A stretch of DNA of 64,000 nt from Linum tenue (GCA_946122785.1 CAMGYJ010000011.1:13454001-13518000), one strand, 5' to 3'; shown: positions 42,105 to 55,498, counted from the stretch's first letter. Numbers and translations: made by a program. Notes: generated by a model not told the origin, from the letters alone.

Positions 42105-43040
42105 GTTTGGGGACGACAAAAGTCGTCCCCGGAAATAGGAAAAATCGTCCCTATAATTTTTGGGGACGACTAAGTGGTCCCCAAAGAGTGGTTCCCTATA
42201 CTCTTGTCCTCTATTTTTTTGGGGACGACAAAAATGTAGGTCGTCCCCATTACTAGGGACGACAGTCGTCCCCGATATGCGCAAGTCACCGTCTCGTTTC
42301 TTGTCCATGAAGGACAATATGTCGTCCCCATAGTTATAACTTTAGCGACAACAAGTCGTCCCCATAGCTATAACTTTAGCGACAATAAGTTGTCCCCTTA
42401 ACATCATTTCTAGGGACAAATTGTTGTCCCGCATAATTGATTTCATAATTGCATTGGACCAATATGGGGATAATTTGTTGTCCCCTTTTCTTTTTATAAG
42501 ATCGACGTGTCGTCCCTATAGGTGTCAAATTGGAGTCCAAAATTCGTCCCCAAAAGCTTTCTTCAAGGACTACGAGTGGTTTCCTATACTATATCTTTAG
42601 AGACGACAAGTTGTCACCTACGACTTTTAGGGACAAACAATTGTCCCTACACTTGTGTATTGGGGGACGAGGAGTTGTCACTTATACGCCTTTTGGGAAC
42701 AACTAATTGCCCCCTATGTAACTCGTATGAATGACCTATTGTCCCTTAGCATATGTCTTTGGGGACGACTAATTGTTCCCTGTATCACTTGTGGGGACGA
42801 TCAATTGTTCCTTAAACTATATTTTTTGGGAGGCCTAATTGTCACTTATTAACTGGTAGGGACGGCCAATCATCCCTTAACAAGTGTCTTCATGGGCGTC
42901 AATTTGTAACATACATAACTTTTAGGGACGACCAATTGTCTTCAGCCTTTATCTTTGGGGACGAGAGATTGTCACATTTGTAATTTATGGGGACGATCAT
43001 GTGTCCCTTCACCAATATCTTAGGAGGCGACAATATAGCA
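42105..43040. repeat. Subterminal repeat array of the CACTA element
   Basis: More than twenty degenerate copies of GGGGACGAC/AATTGTCCC occur in both orientations at roughly 40-60-bp spacing; the right end carries a shorter set at about 47235-47385. In En/Spm such repeats bind the TNPA-type protein. Confidence 0.85.
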
Positions 43041-43589
43041 AAATGTCATAAAATCATCTCCATAAAAGTGCAATAAAACTAAACTACTACAATGTCATCT
43101 CATCCAACACTAGAAAAACCAACATTCATAGTTTGAAAGAATAACCATTCTCTCGTGAAACTAGAAAAATACTAAAAAATAATAGATAACAAGTTCTAAA
43201 TCCATGAATTGTTCTATTATCTCTCTTAACAAAAGTACTAACACTTAACTATTCTTTCTACCGCACCATGCTTCCACCAACAAACTTCATTCTTCTCTTA
43301 GCTCCCTGAAAGTAAAATTAGAATTAGACAAAATTTAAAATTTAAATATATAGCAAGGATATCAATTGAATGAAATGGAGGCACAGACTCAATTTGGAAA
43401 AGAAAAGCTATAAAATTCGTAACAATTTAAGGCTATGAAACAAATTAGTACTATACATATAGGATCACAAAAAGAATTAAAAAAACACACGTTGAAATTG
43501 TAGCTTGTGAATTTGGAACTCAAACTACCATAAAAGAAGAGTAATGATTCCAATTTACTAGGTAAGTTAGCTAGCTTCTTTGAATCAAA

Positions 43590-44437
43590 AGAAGACTCTT
43601 GAGTACCTATTTTTCTTTCTTGAGTTCGAAACCTGCTTGCGTGGTGCACTTCGTTTCTTTTCTGCGCGTCTAGCCTGTAGAACGAATTTGAACGAGAATG
43701 TTAGTAATTTAAATATATGGGCAATTTCTCCTTCTTGGATTTTGTTTTCTTATCCAAGTCGATTCCTTTATATATGCCGCTACTGCCAACATGACCCTTG
43801 GAAGTGCCTCCTGGAAAAAATAATTTGAAAAGTTACAAATTTGCACATTCTATAACACCAATAGAATTACTCGACAATACCTTGACCAGTTTCATGTCCA
43901 GCACCTTCTTCCGTGAGTTCAGGACGAAGTGGGGGAGTCGATCCGCTACCTTTAAATTAAGTAGGTTGAACCAAAAGTAAACTATTACATGAACTCATAA
44001 TAGAACTCGAACACAGTTGTATATTTTTTATATCTAGGTAACACAGAATTTATTGTGCAGAAAATCAGAAAGTTCAAGAACAAAAGCTAAACAAAGGCCT
44101 TGACCATATATGCTAATAGTAAAGAACCAGCCAAATCACAAAGTTCCAATGACATGACCATTCCACAGATTTAGCTAATGCAAACAAATAATAAACAGCA
44201 GCAAGCAACGAAAAAGTTGTAACAAGTAGACAAACAAATAAAGCTACCGATCCTAATACCAACTAAACAACTTCATGCTATTCTTGAATGAAGGTAAAAA
44301 AGAAATTCATTACCTTCCCCGTTTGACGAAGGTGCTTCCGTTTTGAGAACACGCGACCTATTTTCGATTTCTGTGTCCGTACTAATGAGGGCGGGACGTG
44401 ATCTTAATTTAGCTCTTTTATTCATTGCACGAGCCAT
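43590..44437 (-). pseudogene. CACTA second ORF (TNPA/transposase_24-like), shortened
   Basis: Small exons on the minus strand join in phase. ATG 44437 (MARAMNKRAKLRSRP) leads to a GT donor after 44314. An exon at about 43949-43881 encodes GSGSTPPLRPELTEEG. A third, from about 43812, encodes HVGSSGIYKGIDLDKKTKSK and KEKLPI, the pattern seen near the start of the conserved part of En/Spm second-ORF proteins. A C-terminal exon (43680-43600) encodes ARRAEKKRSAPRKQVS. The long conserved middle is absent, so this is probably an internally deleted, inactive gene. Confidence 0.6.
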
Positions 44438-45732
44438 TCCTGCAATAGAAATCTTAGCATCACTGTTAGAATGAGAACACAAAAAGATTGTATACGAATA
44501 TATTGCATACGAGCTGCCTATGGGAAATCAGATGCTGCGACAAAAAATTAACAAGGGATGGGCATAAGAAGACAGAACAGGGGACGGATAAATGCATACA
44601 ATGTCCTTTACCCTAAGAATTATGGAACAGGGGACGGATATAAGAAATGAGAAGCAGGGATACAGCTTTGAAAGGGTCTTTTTATAATGTAAAGGATCAG
44701 CAATCATGAACGGAAACCAACCAGGAGGAGGAAAAGATTAGCTTACCGAGCACAACAAAGGTCGACGAAAGAACCCAGTCACGGAGCAACGCAGAGATGC
44801 CAAAAACTAGAGTTGGGAACAGAGTTGCGGAAACTACAGCTAGGGGGTGGAATATATTAAAAGGATTTGGGTTTATCTTAAGGAAGGAAATCAGGCCGGG
44901 AGATCAGATTTTGCCGCCAAATCCAATTTTAGGGCCGGCAAAAATAGGAGGTAGGAGGGAAGTTGCGCCTGCTTTTACCGGGAGAAGAAATAGGAGGGGT
45001 TTGCCGGCTGAAGTTTGAAATTTTGGGTAAAAGTGGGCGCCATATTTTTTGCTAAAAGTCCCGCCACACCAGGTAGGAACAACAATCAGCTTCTTATTAG
45101 TAACAACTACCAGCACAGAATCTAATTTTTGCATCTTATCACTACCAGTGTACAAAGCGAGCATGCATTGCGTTGCATTCTATAGCAACAACGATAAGCT
45201 CTAATGCCAAATTAGAACAGCAGCTAGCCAACTAGTTAGCTAGATACAAACATCAACAAGAAAAATGACAAACAAGATTACAAAAAAGAGTACGTTCCTC
45301 AAATTGATGATGATCACTTCTTATTAACTACCAAAGAAGTGTACTTAGGCACTGAAGTGGTGCTGATGCATGATTGTCACGCCGGCCGGCGTGCCACCGG
45401 TTGTACCGGGTTCAACCGATACCGGTTATAAAACCGGCGTGACACCACCAGTATGATCGGCATGATCGATATACGAATCTCTAAGTAAAATGACCTTATT
45501 TTAGTGAATTTAATTTATAAAAATTATTTTATTATTTATTTTATTAGTATAAAAGTTAAATATTGATGTTATTTGTTGGATTCAAGTATAAATGTTTAGG
45601 TATTGACGTTAAATGTCATGTTTAAATATGAGTATACTTACGAGCACTACTGAACGACTCGGGCAAATTAACCTTGCCATCAGGAATTAAGACCCTCAAA
45701 ATGTCAAGTAAGTCATCGAATGACTTGTTAGT

Positions 45733-46257
45733 TCACTTGTGAATACTTTTAAGATGAAGCAGTTTCACAATTGTCGATAGTTTAGTGTACTCACAGTTCG
45801 GGTACAATTTTTCCTTAGCCTCTTGGAGCAAGCGATAGAAGGTAGTAGCATCTTGATTAGGTTCTTCTTCGGCCTCTTCTGTGTCCATTGCCAGGTCTTC
45901 TTCTTCATCTCTCCTGCCATACACGTCATGTAACAATCCATCCATATCATCAAGAGTATCTTCGAGCATATGGTCTTCATTCAGTTCTTGGCTACTTGTC
46001 GACTTCTGAGTATTACTGGCACCTTCTCCATGGAAGTTCCAAGTTGTATAACTCTCCAACATCCCATGTTTTAGCAGATGGAATTGAACATCTGATCGAC
46101 CTTTATATGCAGCGTTTCGACACTTTGTACAAAGACAACGAATGGCTTCTTTGTTGGCGGAACGAGAAAATGCGAAATCAATAAACGCATTAACGCCTTG
46201 GAAGAATCCAGGTTCTCTCCGGTTCCGTATGCTCATCCAATCCTTATTTGGAATCAT
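45733..46257 (-). pseudogene. CACTA transposase, N-terminal transposase-associated domain only
   Basis: The ATG at 46257 opens a 174-aa frame beginning MIPNKDWMSIRNRREPGF and continuing with CLCTKCRN and HLLKHGMLESYTTWNFHGE, the transposase-associated domain that precedes the tnp2 catalytic domain in En/Spm transposases. After an acidic region and FYRLLQEAKEKLYPNCEY it stops. The catalytic domain should follow below 45733 but is not visible; a GC-rich stretch with ACCGGTT repeats occupies about 45380-45450. Confidence 0.8.
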
Positions 46258-46259
46258 CT

Positions 46260-47230
46260 CCTATTATAAAATATAAATTATCAATTATGACACAAACAAA
46301 TAAATAACTATAAAAAACGAATCATGACACCAAAAATAAATAGATGACATGATGAAAGAAACACTAAAAATAAAATAATTAATGGGTTGTGCAATTCAAG
46401 CATATGATTATTTGAATCTATGCACTTTTGGTGCGTACAGGCATAGGAAGAGGCTAAACTTTTCTATCAATGGTAAAAATTTGGGGAAGGGAATGATTTT
46501 TTAGCTATGATTAAGTAAAGCAATATTTACCCTAACTAAAGCTTGTTTGTCGTAACATATATATTTTCCATCCCTGAGTAAAGATTTATATATGCTAAGT
46601 ACAGCCTTAAGTAAAGCAAGCATTTAGTATAACCAATGATAACTTCGCCCAACATAATTGGGGGAGGGGATGATTAATTGAAACTTTAGAGAAACGACAA
46701 GCAGTGATGATGCTATGAAAACTCTAATTACAAGAAATTAGTTTACCGGAAGTTATAAATATGCTGATGATTGTGCTAGCTCTTCCAATTCTTCAGCTTC
46801 CTCCTTTGCTAGTATCAATACTTTTGTACGAAAGCAGGTAGCAGAATTTGATGTTCAGCACAACAAAACTCACCTATTTATAATGTAACAATAACAATCT
46901 AAATATGACTAGGAAAATCATAAACCAACCAATAAAACTCTTAATTCATAGATAAAAAGGAAAACCTGATACCTTACATGTTCCAAGTTGAAAAAGAAAA
47001 CCCAAATGGAAAAAGAAAAGGATTCCCTTATCTCCAAGATTGAAAAGGAAAAGGTTACGGTTAATTAAAATCCATTCATAATAATTAAAGTCCCATATAT
47101 GGAGAAACAAATATTGATGCGTTGCTAGCGGCTAGCGCATTGTGATAGAATTTTGCGGACAAAAAAAAATCTCACTTAATCCGCCGTACGTTGGAAAAAT
47201 TAACCCCAAATTAAATATTTCTGCTGGACG
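46260..47230. other. Non-coding 5' part of the CACTA element
   Basis: AT-rich, no open frame of note, between the transposase-associated domain and the right subterminal repeats. Confidence 0.5.
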
Positions 47231-47404
47231 TTTTTTTGGGGACAACTAATCTAACTAACGAAATTAATAAAATTACATCCCTTATTTTATGGGGACAATA
47301 TAATGTGCTCGTCCCTAATATAACTTACAAAACTATTTCCTGTGACAACAAAACCAGGCCGTCCCCTATATTGGTCTCCAAATCTCTTTATTTTTGTAGT
47401 GGGA

Positions 47405-49336
47405 AAAGGTTTCTTTTGTCACATGAAATGTCGTATCGGATAAGTGTATGGTAGGGTATTCGATATTTAAATTGTAGTTCAACTGTGATTCAACCATTTC
47501 GTACCGTAAACTATTATGTATCAGCTTGGGTTTCGATAAGGGTTTTTTGTGATCGGATCGGTAACACGGTTTTGGGGGAAACACGGTGTGGGATATTGTT
47601 GTATTTTTCACAAAATTTTACTATTTATTTGTGAACGATCAATTATATGGTAAGAATCTATATTTTCATCTCACCACTTTCATACCATAATTTTACATCG
47701 ATAGCAAAATTCTATATTATCATAATGATATAACAGTGATAAGATAACGTTAAAATATTGACATGAATGAGATTTTGTAGTTTACATTATGGTAAGTCTC
47801 ACTATCTCATCACTATCATACACACACCATACCTGATAACACTACTTTAGCTACACGCACCTCTGGATGAAAATTCTATTGGGTTTGAAGATAAAAAAAT
47901 TGTTTAATTATACCTATGTATATTATCATGTCTCTAGATAATTTACATCGATAATTTGAGTGGTTAATTGGAAAATATTGCTTATATTGTTGTATTATTT
48001 TTACAAAATTTAATATTTATTCACCAAAAATTTACTATTTATTCATAAACGATCACTTATGTTTACACGCATAATCTATTTTCACATAATTTCATCCTCC
48101 AACCAATCAATTTTTCACACAATCTTATATCTTCAACCTAGCCAATTAGACCATGTTATTGACCACTTATATTATTTTACTATTGTTGCAAATGACATAA
48201 ATTTATCAGGAGGAAAAGACAGTTTTTCGTGCCTATTTTCTCAAATGTTCTTTTGAGGTCACCCAACCTCATTGATGGTTTCCATCAAATTTTTAAATTC
48301 GAATCTGATCTAATTTCCTCATTGTCACAGCTTAGTGCACTAATACAAGACAAATAATCCAAACACAAAGCATCTCTTAATAAAAGAGATTCAACACAAA
48401 GCATCTCGTTATTAAGATACAATTTCTTTTATAGAATTGGTCCACGAGTAGTTTTGGTTCTTTATCTCCGTTAATTATTAGCTTGTTGTCCAACCCGTTG
48501 GTCGGAATGTCATTTGAATACAATGTATTTATGATGTGTATTTAATTTTTTTAAATTATTTGAAATATTGGATTTCGTATGACATTAACGTGACATAGAA
48601 ATATTTTTCCATTTTCGAAATTCTTATAACTTTAGTTGTTTGAAGTTTAATAGTTTGATTGAAGTCCATCATGTTTGGACCGTTTTACACATTTTCTAAA
48701 TATATTTGCATATGATATAGAAATTTAGTGACTGAAATGTACTAACTTATATCTATTAAAAACTCAAATTTCATAAAAAAAATATATATATCTCAAGATC
48801 CACCCACCATCCCCTTGCACCCCCCCCCCTCTCTCTTATTCTCCCTATCTAACGATCATACCCTTCGTTTTGCAGGCCCGTTTTGGAGCACGATTTTGGT
48901 AGGACCTAGTCCAAGTAGATTCCCGGTAGAGGTGTAACAACCTTGGTAGTAACACTCGTGAATAACCATTCATAAATTGTCTACTTAATGATGTAGTCAC
49001 TTAGTTGTCTTATGGTTGAAAAGAAAATTGGCATAACAAAAAAAGAGTTAGTTTGAAAAAAGTGTAGCATAAATTAGGTTACCCAATTCGTTGCTCCGAC
49101 TTGGCCGCTCCCGCTCTAAGTCGTTAAAATGCGATTTTGGACTGAACTGTTTATAATTCGCGAATTTTATTCCTTTAGAGCGCGAATTATGTGTCGCCGG
49201 ATCGTGAACTGTCTAGTTGACTGATTTATGATTTCTAAAACATGAAAGCAGGGGGTTTTATGGGTCAAAAGCAGGGGTTTCAAATTGGAATATAAGGCTT
49301 TTTGTTTGTATCTTTTTGTATAAGTTCATGGTTCTA
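47405..49336. other. AT-rich intergenic DNA
   Basis: No gene recognised. Contains a copy of part of the oxygenase 5' flank (listed separately) and a C-rich tract at about 48820. Confidence 0.5.
48330..48440. repeat. Duplicate of the oxygenase upstream region
   Basis: AAGCATCTCTTAATAAAAGA, then GAGATTCA and GCATCTCGTTATT, matches about 41820-41890 in order and spacing. Confidence 0.6.
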
Positions 49337-49648
49337 AAGAAGAAGGAGGTATGGAGGAGCTGGTAGGTTAAGCAGCTAGAATGATTGGAGGGGAAAACTC
49401 AGAGAAGCATCTTGCTCTCTGTTTTCTATTTATACAACCAAGTGTTAAGAACAGTAAAAACGGAAACGAGTAAAACTGTAATTCGAAAATGAAATTAAGT
49501 GTGCCTTTACATGTGGCACTTAACGACTCTGTAACTTCTAACGGCTAGCTAACAGTAAAGGGGTTTTGTGTTCTTCATTTCTGCACTTCCTTTCCCTTGT
49601 TCTTCGAGACTGCCAGCATACCTTGTGCTCCATTCATCTGCTCTGATA
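49337..49648 (-). repeat. 3' LTR of the older copia
   Basis: 312 bp, about 95% identical to 63319-63633 by eye. Confidence 0.85.
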
Positions 49649-49655
49649 CTCCCCC

Positions 49656-50442
49656 TCAAGTTGGCGAGTGCATATCCAAAACTCCCAACTTGTCAAGCAA
49701 GAATTTCAAACGATATCGTGTCATCCCCTTTGTAAACAGGTCTGCAAGTTGATCATATGTTCTTACATACTCCAATTTGATCAAACCAGATTTCAATCTC
49801 TCCCTCGTAATGTGACAATCAATCTCAATGTGTTTTGTCCTTTCATGAAACACAGGATTCTCAGCTATATGGATAGCTGACTTGTTATCACAGTAAACCT
49901 GAATTGGTAAGGGAATTTTCACATCCTTCTCTGCAAGCAATCCTCTAAGCCACTGCGATTCACAAACCAAATGTGCAAGTGCCCTGTATTCAGCTTCAGA
50001 GAATGACCTGGAAATATTTGTCTGCTTCTTAGACTTCCAGGTTATCAAGTTGTCACCAAACAATGTGCAATAACCAGTAATCGATCTTCTTGTATCAGGG
50101 CAACTTGCCCAATCTGAATCTGAAAATCCACTTAGCTTCAACTCAGAATCAGCTTTAAAAAGTAATCCTTGTCCTGGATCATGTTCTAAGTACCTTAAGA
50201 TCCTGTAAGCAGCTTGTAGATGCTCACTATATGGATCCTTTTGGAATTGGCACAACTGCTGTATGGCATGTTAGGTCTGGTCTAGTAATAGTAAGGTAAT
50301 GTAGCCTTCCTACTAACCTCTTGTAGACTTCTGGGTTTGGTAAGGGCTCTCCCTGCTTAGCAACAAGCTTCATCTTGTAATCAATTGGTGCCAGACAATC
50401 CTTTGCCTCGAAGTAACCAATATCCTCCAGCAGTTCCATGCA
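49656..50442 (-). pseudogene. copia RNase H region, frameshifted
   Basis: After one frame (VYKRLVGRLHYLTITRPDL, 50439-50227) a shift leads to 50255-49656 with SDSDWASCPDTRRSITGYC, SFSEAEYRAL, YCDNKSAIHIA and KHIEIDCHITRERL. Acidic catalytic residues are visible. The frame ends KLGVLDMHSPT beside the polypurine tract. Confidence 0.85.
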
Positions 50443-51828
50443 TTACTTTCTTTGATTGACATGAATCCCTTTGCAGACTCTGTACACTTCCAGTCCAAGG
50501 AAAAGCTTCAAATCACCAAGGTCTTTTACCTTGAATTCTCTTCCGAAGAACAACTTGAGTTGTTCTATATCTCCCAAGGAGCTTCCTGCTATTAGTATGT
50601 CATCAACATACACTAGAACAACTAGAACCCTTCCCTGTACCCTTTTAACAAACATCGAATAGTCAGAGGCTGCTTGAGCAAAACCATTCTTCAGTAAGGA
50701 GTTGGCTAACTTGACAAACCATTGCCTGCTAGCCTGCTTTAATCCAAAAAGGGATTTCTTCAGTTTCAAAACCATCTTGTTATCAGGTAGTTCCGTACCT
50801 GGTGGAGGTTTGATGTAAACTTCCTCATTGAGCTCTCCATGAAGAAAAGCATTTGATACATCCATCTGATGTATGAGCCAGTCATTAGCAGCTGCTACTG
50901 CCGGTAATACCTTTACAGAATTAATCTTGGCAACCAGTGAGAATGTGTCCAGAAAATCTATACCATAGATTTGTGTAAAGCCTTTAGCCACTAACCTGGC
51001 TTTGAACCTTTCTATGGTCCCATATGCTCTAAGCTTCACTTTATACACCCACTTATATTCAATAGCCTTCTTACATGCTGGGAGATAAGCTGGTTCCAAA
51101 GTCTGAGTTGCTTCAAGTGCATCAGATTCATCTTTCATAGCTTCTCTCCAACACAATTCTTTGCAAGCTTCTTCATAAGATCTTGGCTCTATAACAGCCA
51201 TTGCATTCATCACATATGTCTTGTGTGCAGGTGGTAAATTTCCAAAAGTAACATAATTGGCCATGGAGTACTTCTGAACTGCTCCCACTTTATAATCCTT
51301 ATGCCAAACTGGGACAGTTTTGTGTCTGTCAGAATTTCTCAACTCAGGGCCATTTCCTTCTCCATCTTCAACATCTAGTTGCTCAACTAATTCATCATCA
51401 GGGTCACCCCCTTTAGAGTTCACTCCTGGAGACTCAACTGCTTCATGAACTGAGGTTTGAGGCAATGTGTCTGGGGAAGGAGAAGAAGGAAAAGAAGGAG
51501 ATGAAATAGATGGTGAATAATCAGAAGAGGTGGAAGGAGATGAGGTCTGAGTAGGTGGAAAGAATGATGGAAAGTGGATAGAAGGTTGAGGAACATCAGG
51601 GAAAAAATGGGCAGTAGATGGAGAAGGATCAGGTGGTTGTGAAGAAGAGGAAGATGAGGCATTTAGAAAGGGAAATATGGTTTCATAGAAAACCACATTT
51701 CTAGAAATAAAGGTTTGATGTATATTGAGATCAAACAATTCGTAACCTTTGATTCCAGTGGGGAATCCAAGGAAGACACACTGCCTAGCCCTAGGGCTGA
51801 ATTTTGTTCTATCCCTCAGTAGTGTGGA
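50443..51828 (-). pseudogene. copia integrase C-terminus and reverse transcriptase
   Basis: It resumes right after the nested insertion with STLLRDRTKFSPRARQCVFL, then the Ser/Pro-rich linker. RT follows: WREAMKDESDALEATQT, ERFKARLVAKGFTQIYGIDF, FSLVAKINSVKVLPAVAA, QMDVSNAFLHGEL, SLFGLKQASRQWF and the catalytic VLVYVDDILIAGS. It ends at a frame break at 50443 after VYRVCKGIHVNQRK. Confidence 0.88.
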
Positions 51829-51922
51829 TGCATTGTAACACCCAACTGCTTTCTCCATTTAAAACCCATAAAAATGTATGCACATCGTCAACTATTTACC
51901 AAAATTCTCAAACTCTTGGTTC

Positions 51923-51946
51923 ATATATATATATATATATATATAT
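51923..51946. repeat. (AT)n microsatellite, left tract
   Basis: 24 bp of pure AT immediately left of TIR element A. Confidence 0.95.
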
Positions 51947-53813
51947 GGCAATGTCTTCGGCGCACCTACTTTTTTAGGTGCACTGAACGCACCCATTTTC
52001 TTGTTTAATCTTAACCATTGAATGCATCTAACGGTTACAATAATTCAGTTTGTTTATAATTAATTATTAACTGAATTTAAAATTATTGATAATTGCAATA
52101 AAGTCCCTAACTCTAACTCTACCCTCCGAGATTATTTTTCCCCTCTTTACGAACCCTTCTTCTTCCTCACACATTTAGTTTAATTGAATTACATCTGATA
52201 CTTTTGCTACTGCCGCAACGGATTGAAGGTGAAGCAGAATAATATTCTGATTCCGGGTTCAGGATCCTGGTCGAACTGAGCGACGATTACTTTTCCTCTC
52301 TTCTTCCCTAATTATTTTCCCCTCTTCCACCGTCAATACTTTTCCCAGAGGAAGGCGACGATTACTTTCCAGTGGCCTGGCATCGTCGTCCTTCGCCACT
52401 AATAACGACTAACTAATTAATAACAATCTTTGATTAATCTAACAACTATTATTCACTTACACAACTTATTAAATTTGGTGGCTTAAGCTGCACCCTGCAT
52501 GAACTATATGTAACCAGGTAACAAGATTATATTCTACTCCGCATTGGGTTGTTGTTTGGATTAAAACAAAGTAAAATATTTGGTGGAAGTATAACAGAAA
52601 TTGAGCTTTTGGTTGATCTGACCCTCGTAGCCAAGTTTAGATTGACGGAGGAGATAGTTTAATTTAATATAGTGGTTAACTGCTGGATTTTCTTTTGCCG
52701 AAAAGGAAATGGTGAAGCACTGAAGAAGCCTAATTCCGCTCGGAATCTGACAGGGAAACAAAAGGAAAGTAGCTATCAGTTTTATTGAGTTCATTTTTTA
52801 TGATTTACAAATAAAATGATGTGTTCAAACCCCTCTCTTCACACAGCAAAACGACGGCCGGATGCTACCCTGTTCCCGGCGAGGCTGCAACAGGGGAACA
52901 TGAACAATTGAACATCTGCACCTTCGTCGTTCGTCGAAGCTTCTGCCGGGTGCTACTCTGTTTGCTTTTCAATTATTTAGGAAATGGGCTAAAATAAGAG
53001 ACTTTTGACAATCAAACACAACCTTTCCTTTCTTCAATCTCCTTCTACTTCTATTCTTGCATCCTCAAAAGTCTCCAACATATTTGTATGTACAACATAT
53101 AATCAAAGGAGTTTGACTCCTGAGTATCGCCCCAGACTCAATCAGCACTAACAAAAATTTGTTTCCCCCTCCGATTTCCATTTATCGAGCTGAAGCCTCC
53201 CCCCGCATATCAACCCGCACGAACAGAGAACAGCAGCACAAATCCACCACACAAGGATTCATTCCAGTTCTGTTCAATCCAACGTTTTCCTCCATTTTTT
53301 AAAGCAATTTCGTAGGGCCTCATGTATGCTTTCTTGCCGATCGGTTCTCAGCGATCCACGCCGGATCCTTCCTGTCATCTCCAGGCGTTCGCCGGCTGCA
53401 ACAACGAAGCTTCTTGCTCGTCGACGACTCCAGCATTGAACAGGGATGGTTGTACAAGGGGTGTATGGTCGGAGACACCAAGAACTTTGTTCTCCGATGT
53501 CGGAGTCGGCGTCACCGTCACAGAGATTGCGTGGCCGCCGTCGGCCAAGTGATCTTCTATTTTTGGTGAGAGAGTCACTGTTTGTTGTGAGGGGAAGAAA
53601 TCATAATTTGCGGGATCAGTTGCTTTTAGGTCCTTAATTGCAATTATCAATAACTATAAATTCTCTTAATAATTATTGTATACTTTATTAGTTAATAATT
53701 AATTAAAAAGTTATTAATTATTGTGAATCGTTAGATATTTTCAACGGTCAAGATTAGACCAGAAAATGAGTGCGTTCAGTGCACCCAAAAAAATGGGTGC
53801 ACCGAAGTAGCCA

Positions 53814-53815
<2 letters not shown>
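51947..53815. mobile_element. TIR element A in the TA microsatellite, 1869 bp
   Basis: The left end GGCAATGTCTTCGGCGCACC and the reverse complement of the right end, GGTGGCTACTTCGGTGCACC, are related over about 110 bp, sharing TGCACTGAACGCAC and TCTAACG blocks. The flanks on both sides are pure (AT)n, so any TSD is hidden in TA repeats. The interior has several short exon-like GC-rich stretches but no recognisable transposase. Confidence 0.8.

Positions 53816-53872
<57 letters not shown>
53816..53872. repeat. (AT)n microsatellite between elements A and B
   Basis: 57 bp of TA dinucleotides. Confidence 0.97.
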
Positions 53873-53876
<4 letters not shown>

Positions 53877-55412
53877 AAGGCTAGCATACACCTGACGTAC
53901 GTTGTGCGCCTGCTTTTACACTTATTAATTAATTATAAAAATTTTTATTGAATTATAATTAAGTTAATTAATAATAATAAATATGGTTAGAATTATATAC
54001 CTTCATTAATTGCCATGCACGTTTTACTCCCGTATCAATTTTTATCCTACATTCTGCCAAATCAATCCTTTAACTAATAATCCTATAAATTACAGTGCCT
54101 TTTTCTCAAATTATAAATTTATAACACCCATACTTATAATGATGCACAACTTCAATATTTTTGCCACTGATTCAATTTATAACACCAATATCAATTTTCT
54201 TTCTGTCCATTTGTCCTCGTTCTACTGTACTGAAACTGAAAGCATGGTTTCAAGGACTTCACTCAAAGCATCCAAGACGTTAGCTCACCAAATAGAGGAC
54301 CATGAATCATTGTCGGTGGTGAAAGGACGAAGAATCAATGGCGGTAACTCCCAACTTCCAAGCTTTCTTCCACTTTTGACTGGCTAGGATTCCCAACAGG
54401 TCGTTGATTTTAGGAGAAGGATAGCTGGAGCTTCCGGCGGCGACTCCAACTCCGGTCAATGAGATGCAGGGCGTTTTGTTTCTAGGCCGCTACCAGCGAA
54501 GTCGAACTTGCTTCTTCCCCTGGCTCATCGATCCCCGCTCTTCCCTCTTCCACTGGTTCTATTTCCCGGCGCGATCCTTCCCCTGCAGATCTCCGACTCG
54601 AAATCCTCCTCATCGCCGCCAGCCTCTCCAACGCCCCGGTGAAGAAAGAATTGTGTATGCAATTGTTGGGAAGGAGAATTTAGGCCGATTCATTTATGAT
54701 TTCCGGGTTTCTGGGAATAGGGGCGAAGCCTGTACGTGCAGGTAGGGATGACAATGAATCGGATGACAAGAATACAAAAGGGACGAGGATAATATCATCC
54801 GAAATAGATACCATGTCTTTATTGCTTACTAATTGTTGTAGCTTGCAAACTGGTCTCTTTAGGTTCTAGGGTTTCTGAGCTCAATATCTCGCAGGAAGGA
54901 GGCGCTACAAGGGTAGGAGACGCGGAGGAGGGGAAGGGCACACATACGAGATCTGACCATCCTCCTATGGTATGGAGCCTTGAAGAAGATGGACGATGGA
55001 AAGAGGTAGGAGATGAATGTTGATAAATTAGAATCTTTCTCATATAAGAAAATGAATACAAGGTTGTTGCATTCTCAAAGAATAAATTAAATGAACATGG
55101 ATGGATAATGGATTGTTAGTCTGTTACAAATAAAGATTGGACTATTTCTTTGCAATAAGGAATTTGTTCGTTATAAATCATGATTAGCAAAAATTAAGGT
55201 ACTATAAGTCTCACGGTGGATACTTATATGATTGGTTTAAGCATAATGATGATAAAAAATTATTTTGGACTAAATCGTATAGGAAATTAAATTAATAGGT
55301 GTATTTGTAATTATGATTTCTATTAATTATTGATTTAATTAAAAATAATAAAAAATAATAAGCAAGTGTGAACACAGGTGTATAGCATACGCCTGGTGTA
55401 CGCTAGCCTGAA

Positions 55413-55414
<2 letters not shown>
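53873..55414. mobile_element. TIR element B in the TA microsatellite, 1542 bp
   Basis: The left end GGCAAAGGCTAGCATACACC pairs with the reverse complement of the right end, GGTTCAGGCTAGCGTACACC, over about 50 bp. Bounded on both sides by (AT)n. Its sequence is unrelated to A and C beyond the opening GG. No coding domain recognised. Confidence 0.78.

Positions 55415-55496
<82 letters not shown>
55415..55496. repeat. (AT)n microsatellite between elements B and C
   Basis: 82 bp of TA dinucleotides. Confidence 0.97.

Positions 55497-55498
<2 letters not shown>

Larger units (their letters stand above)
42087..47401 (-). mobile_element. Defective CACTA (En/Spm-type) element, 5.3 kb
   Basis: Ends are CACTACAAAAAAGAGG and, reverse-complemented from the right, CACTACAAAAATAAAGAG. 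The 3-bp TSD is GGA (42084-42086 and 47402-47404). About 950 bp of subterminal GGGGACGAC/GTCGTCCCC motifs lie inside the left end and a shorter set inside the right. Minus-strand remnants of two CACTA genes are present, but the tnp2 catalytic transposase domain is missing, so the copy depends on others for movement. Confidence 0.93.

Noticed and set aside
44797..45018. 73-codon plus-strand frame in the CACTA element
   Set aside because: It lies opposite the direction of both CACTA genes and has no known motif.
45380..45450. ACCGGTT-rich inverted repeat inside the CACTA element
   Set aside because: It may be the end of a further nested element, but no partner terminus or TSD is visible.
54010..54745. 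Plus-strand frames inside TIR element B
   Set aside because: Short, no recognisable domain and no splice pattern joining them; possibly captured exons but unsupported.
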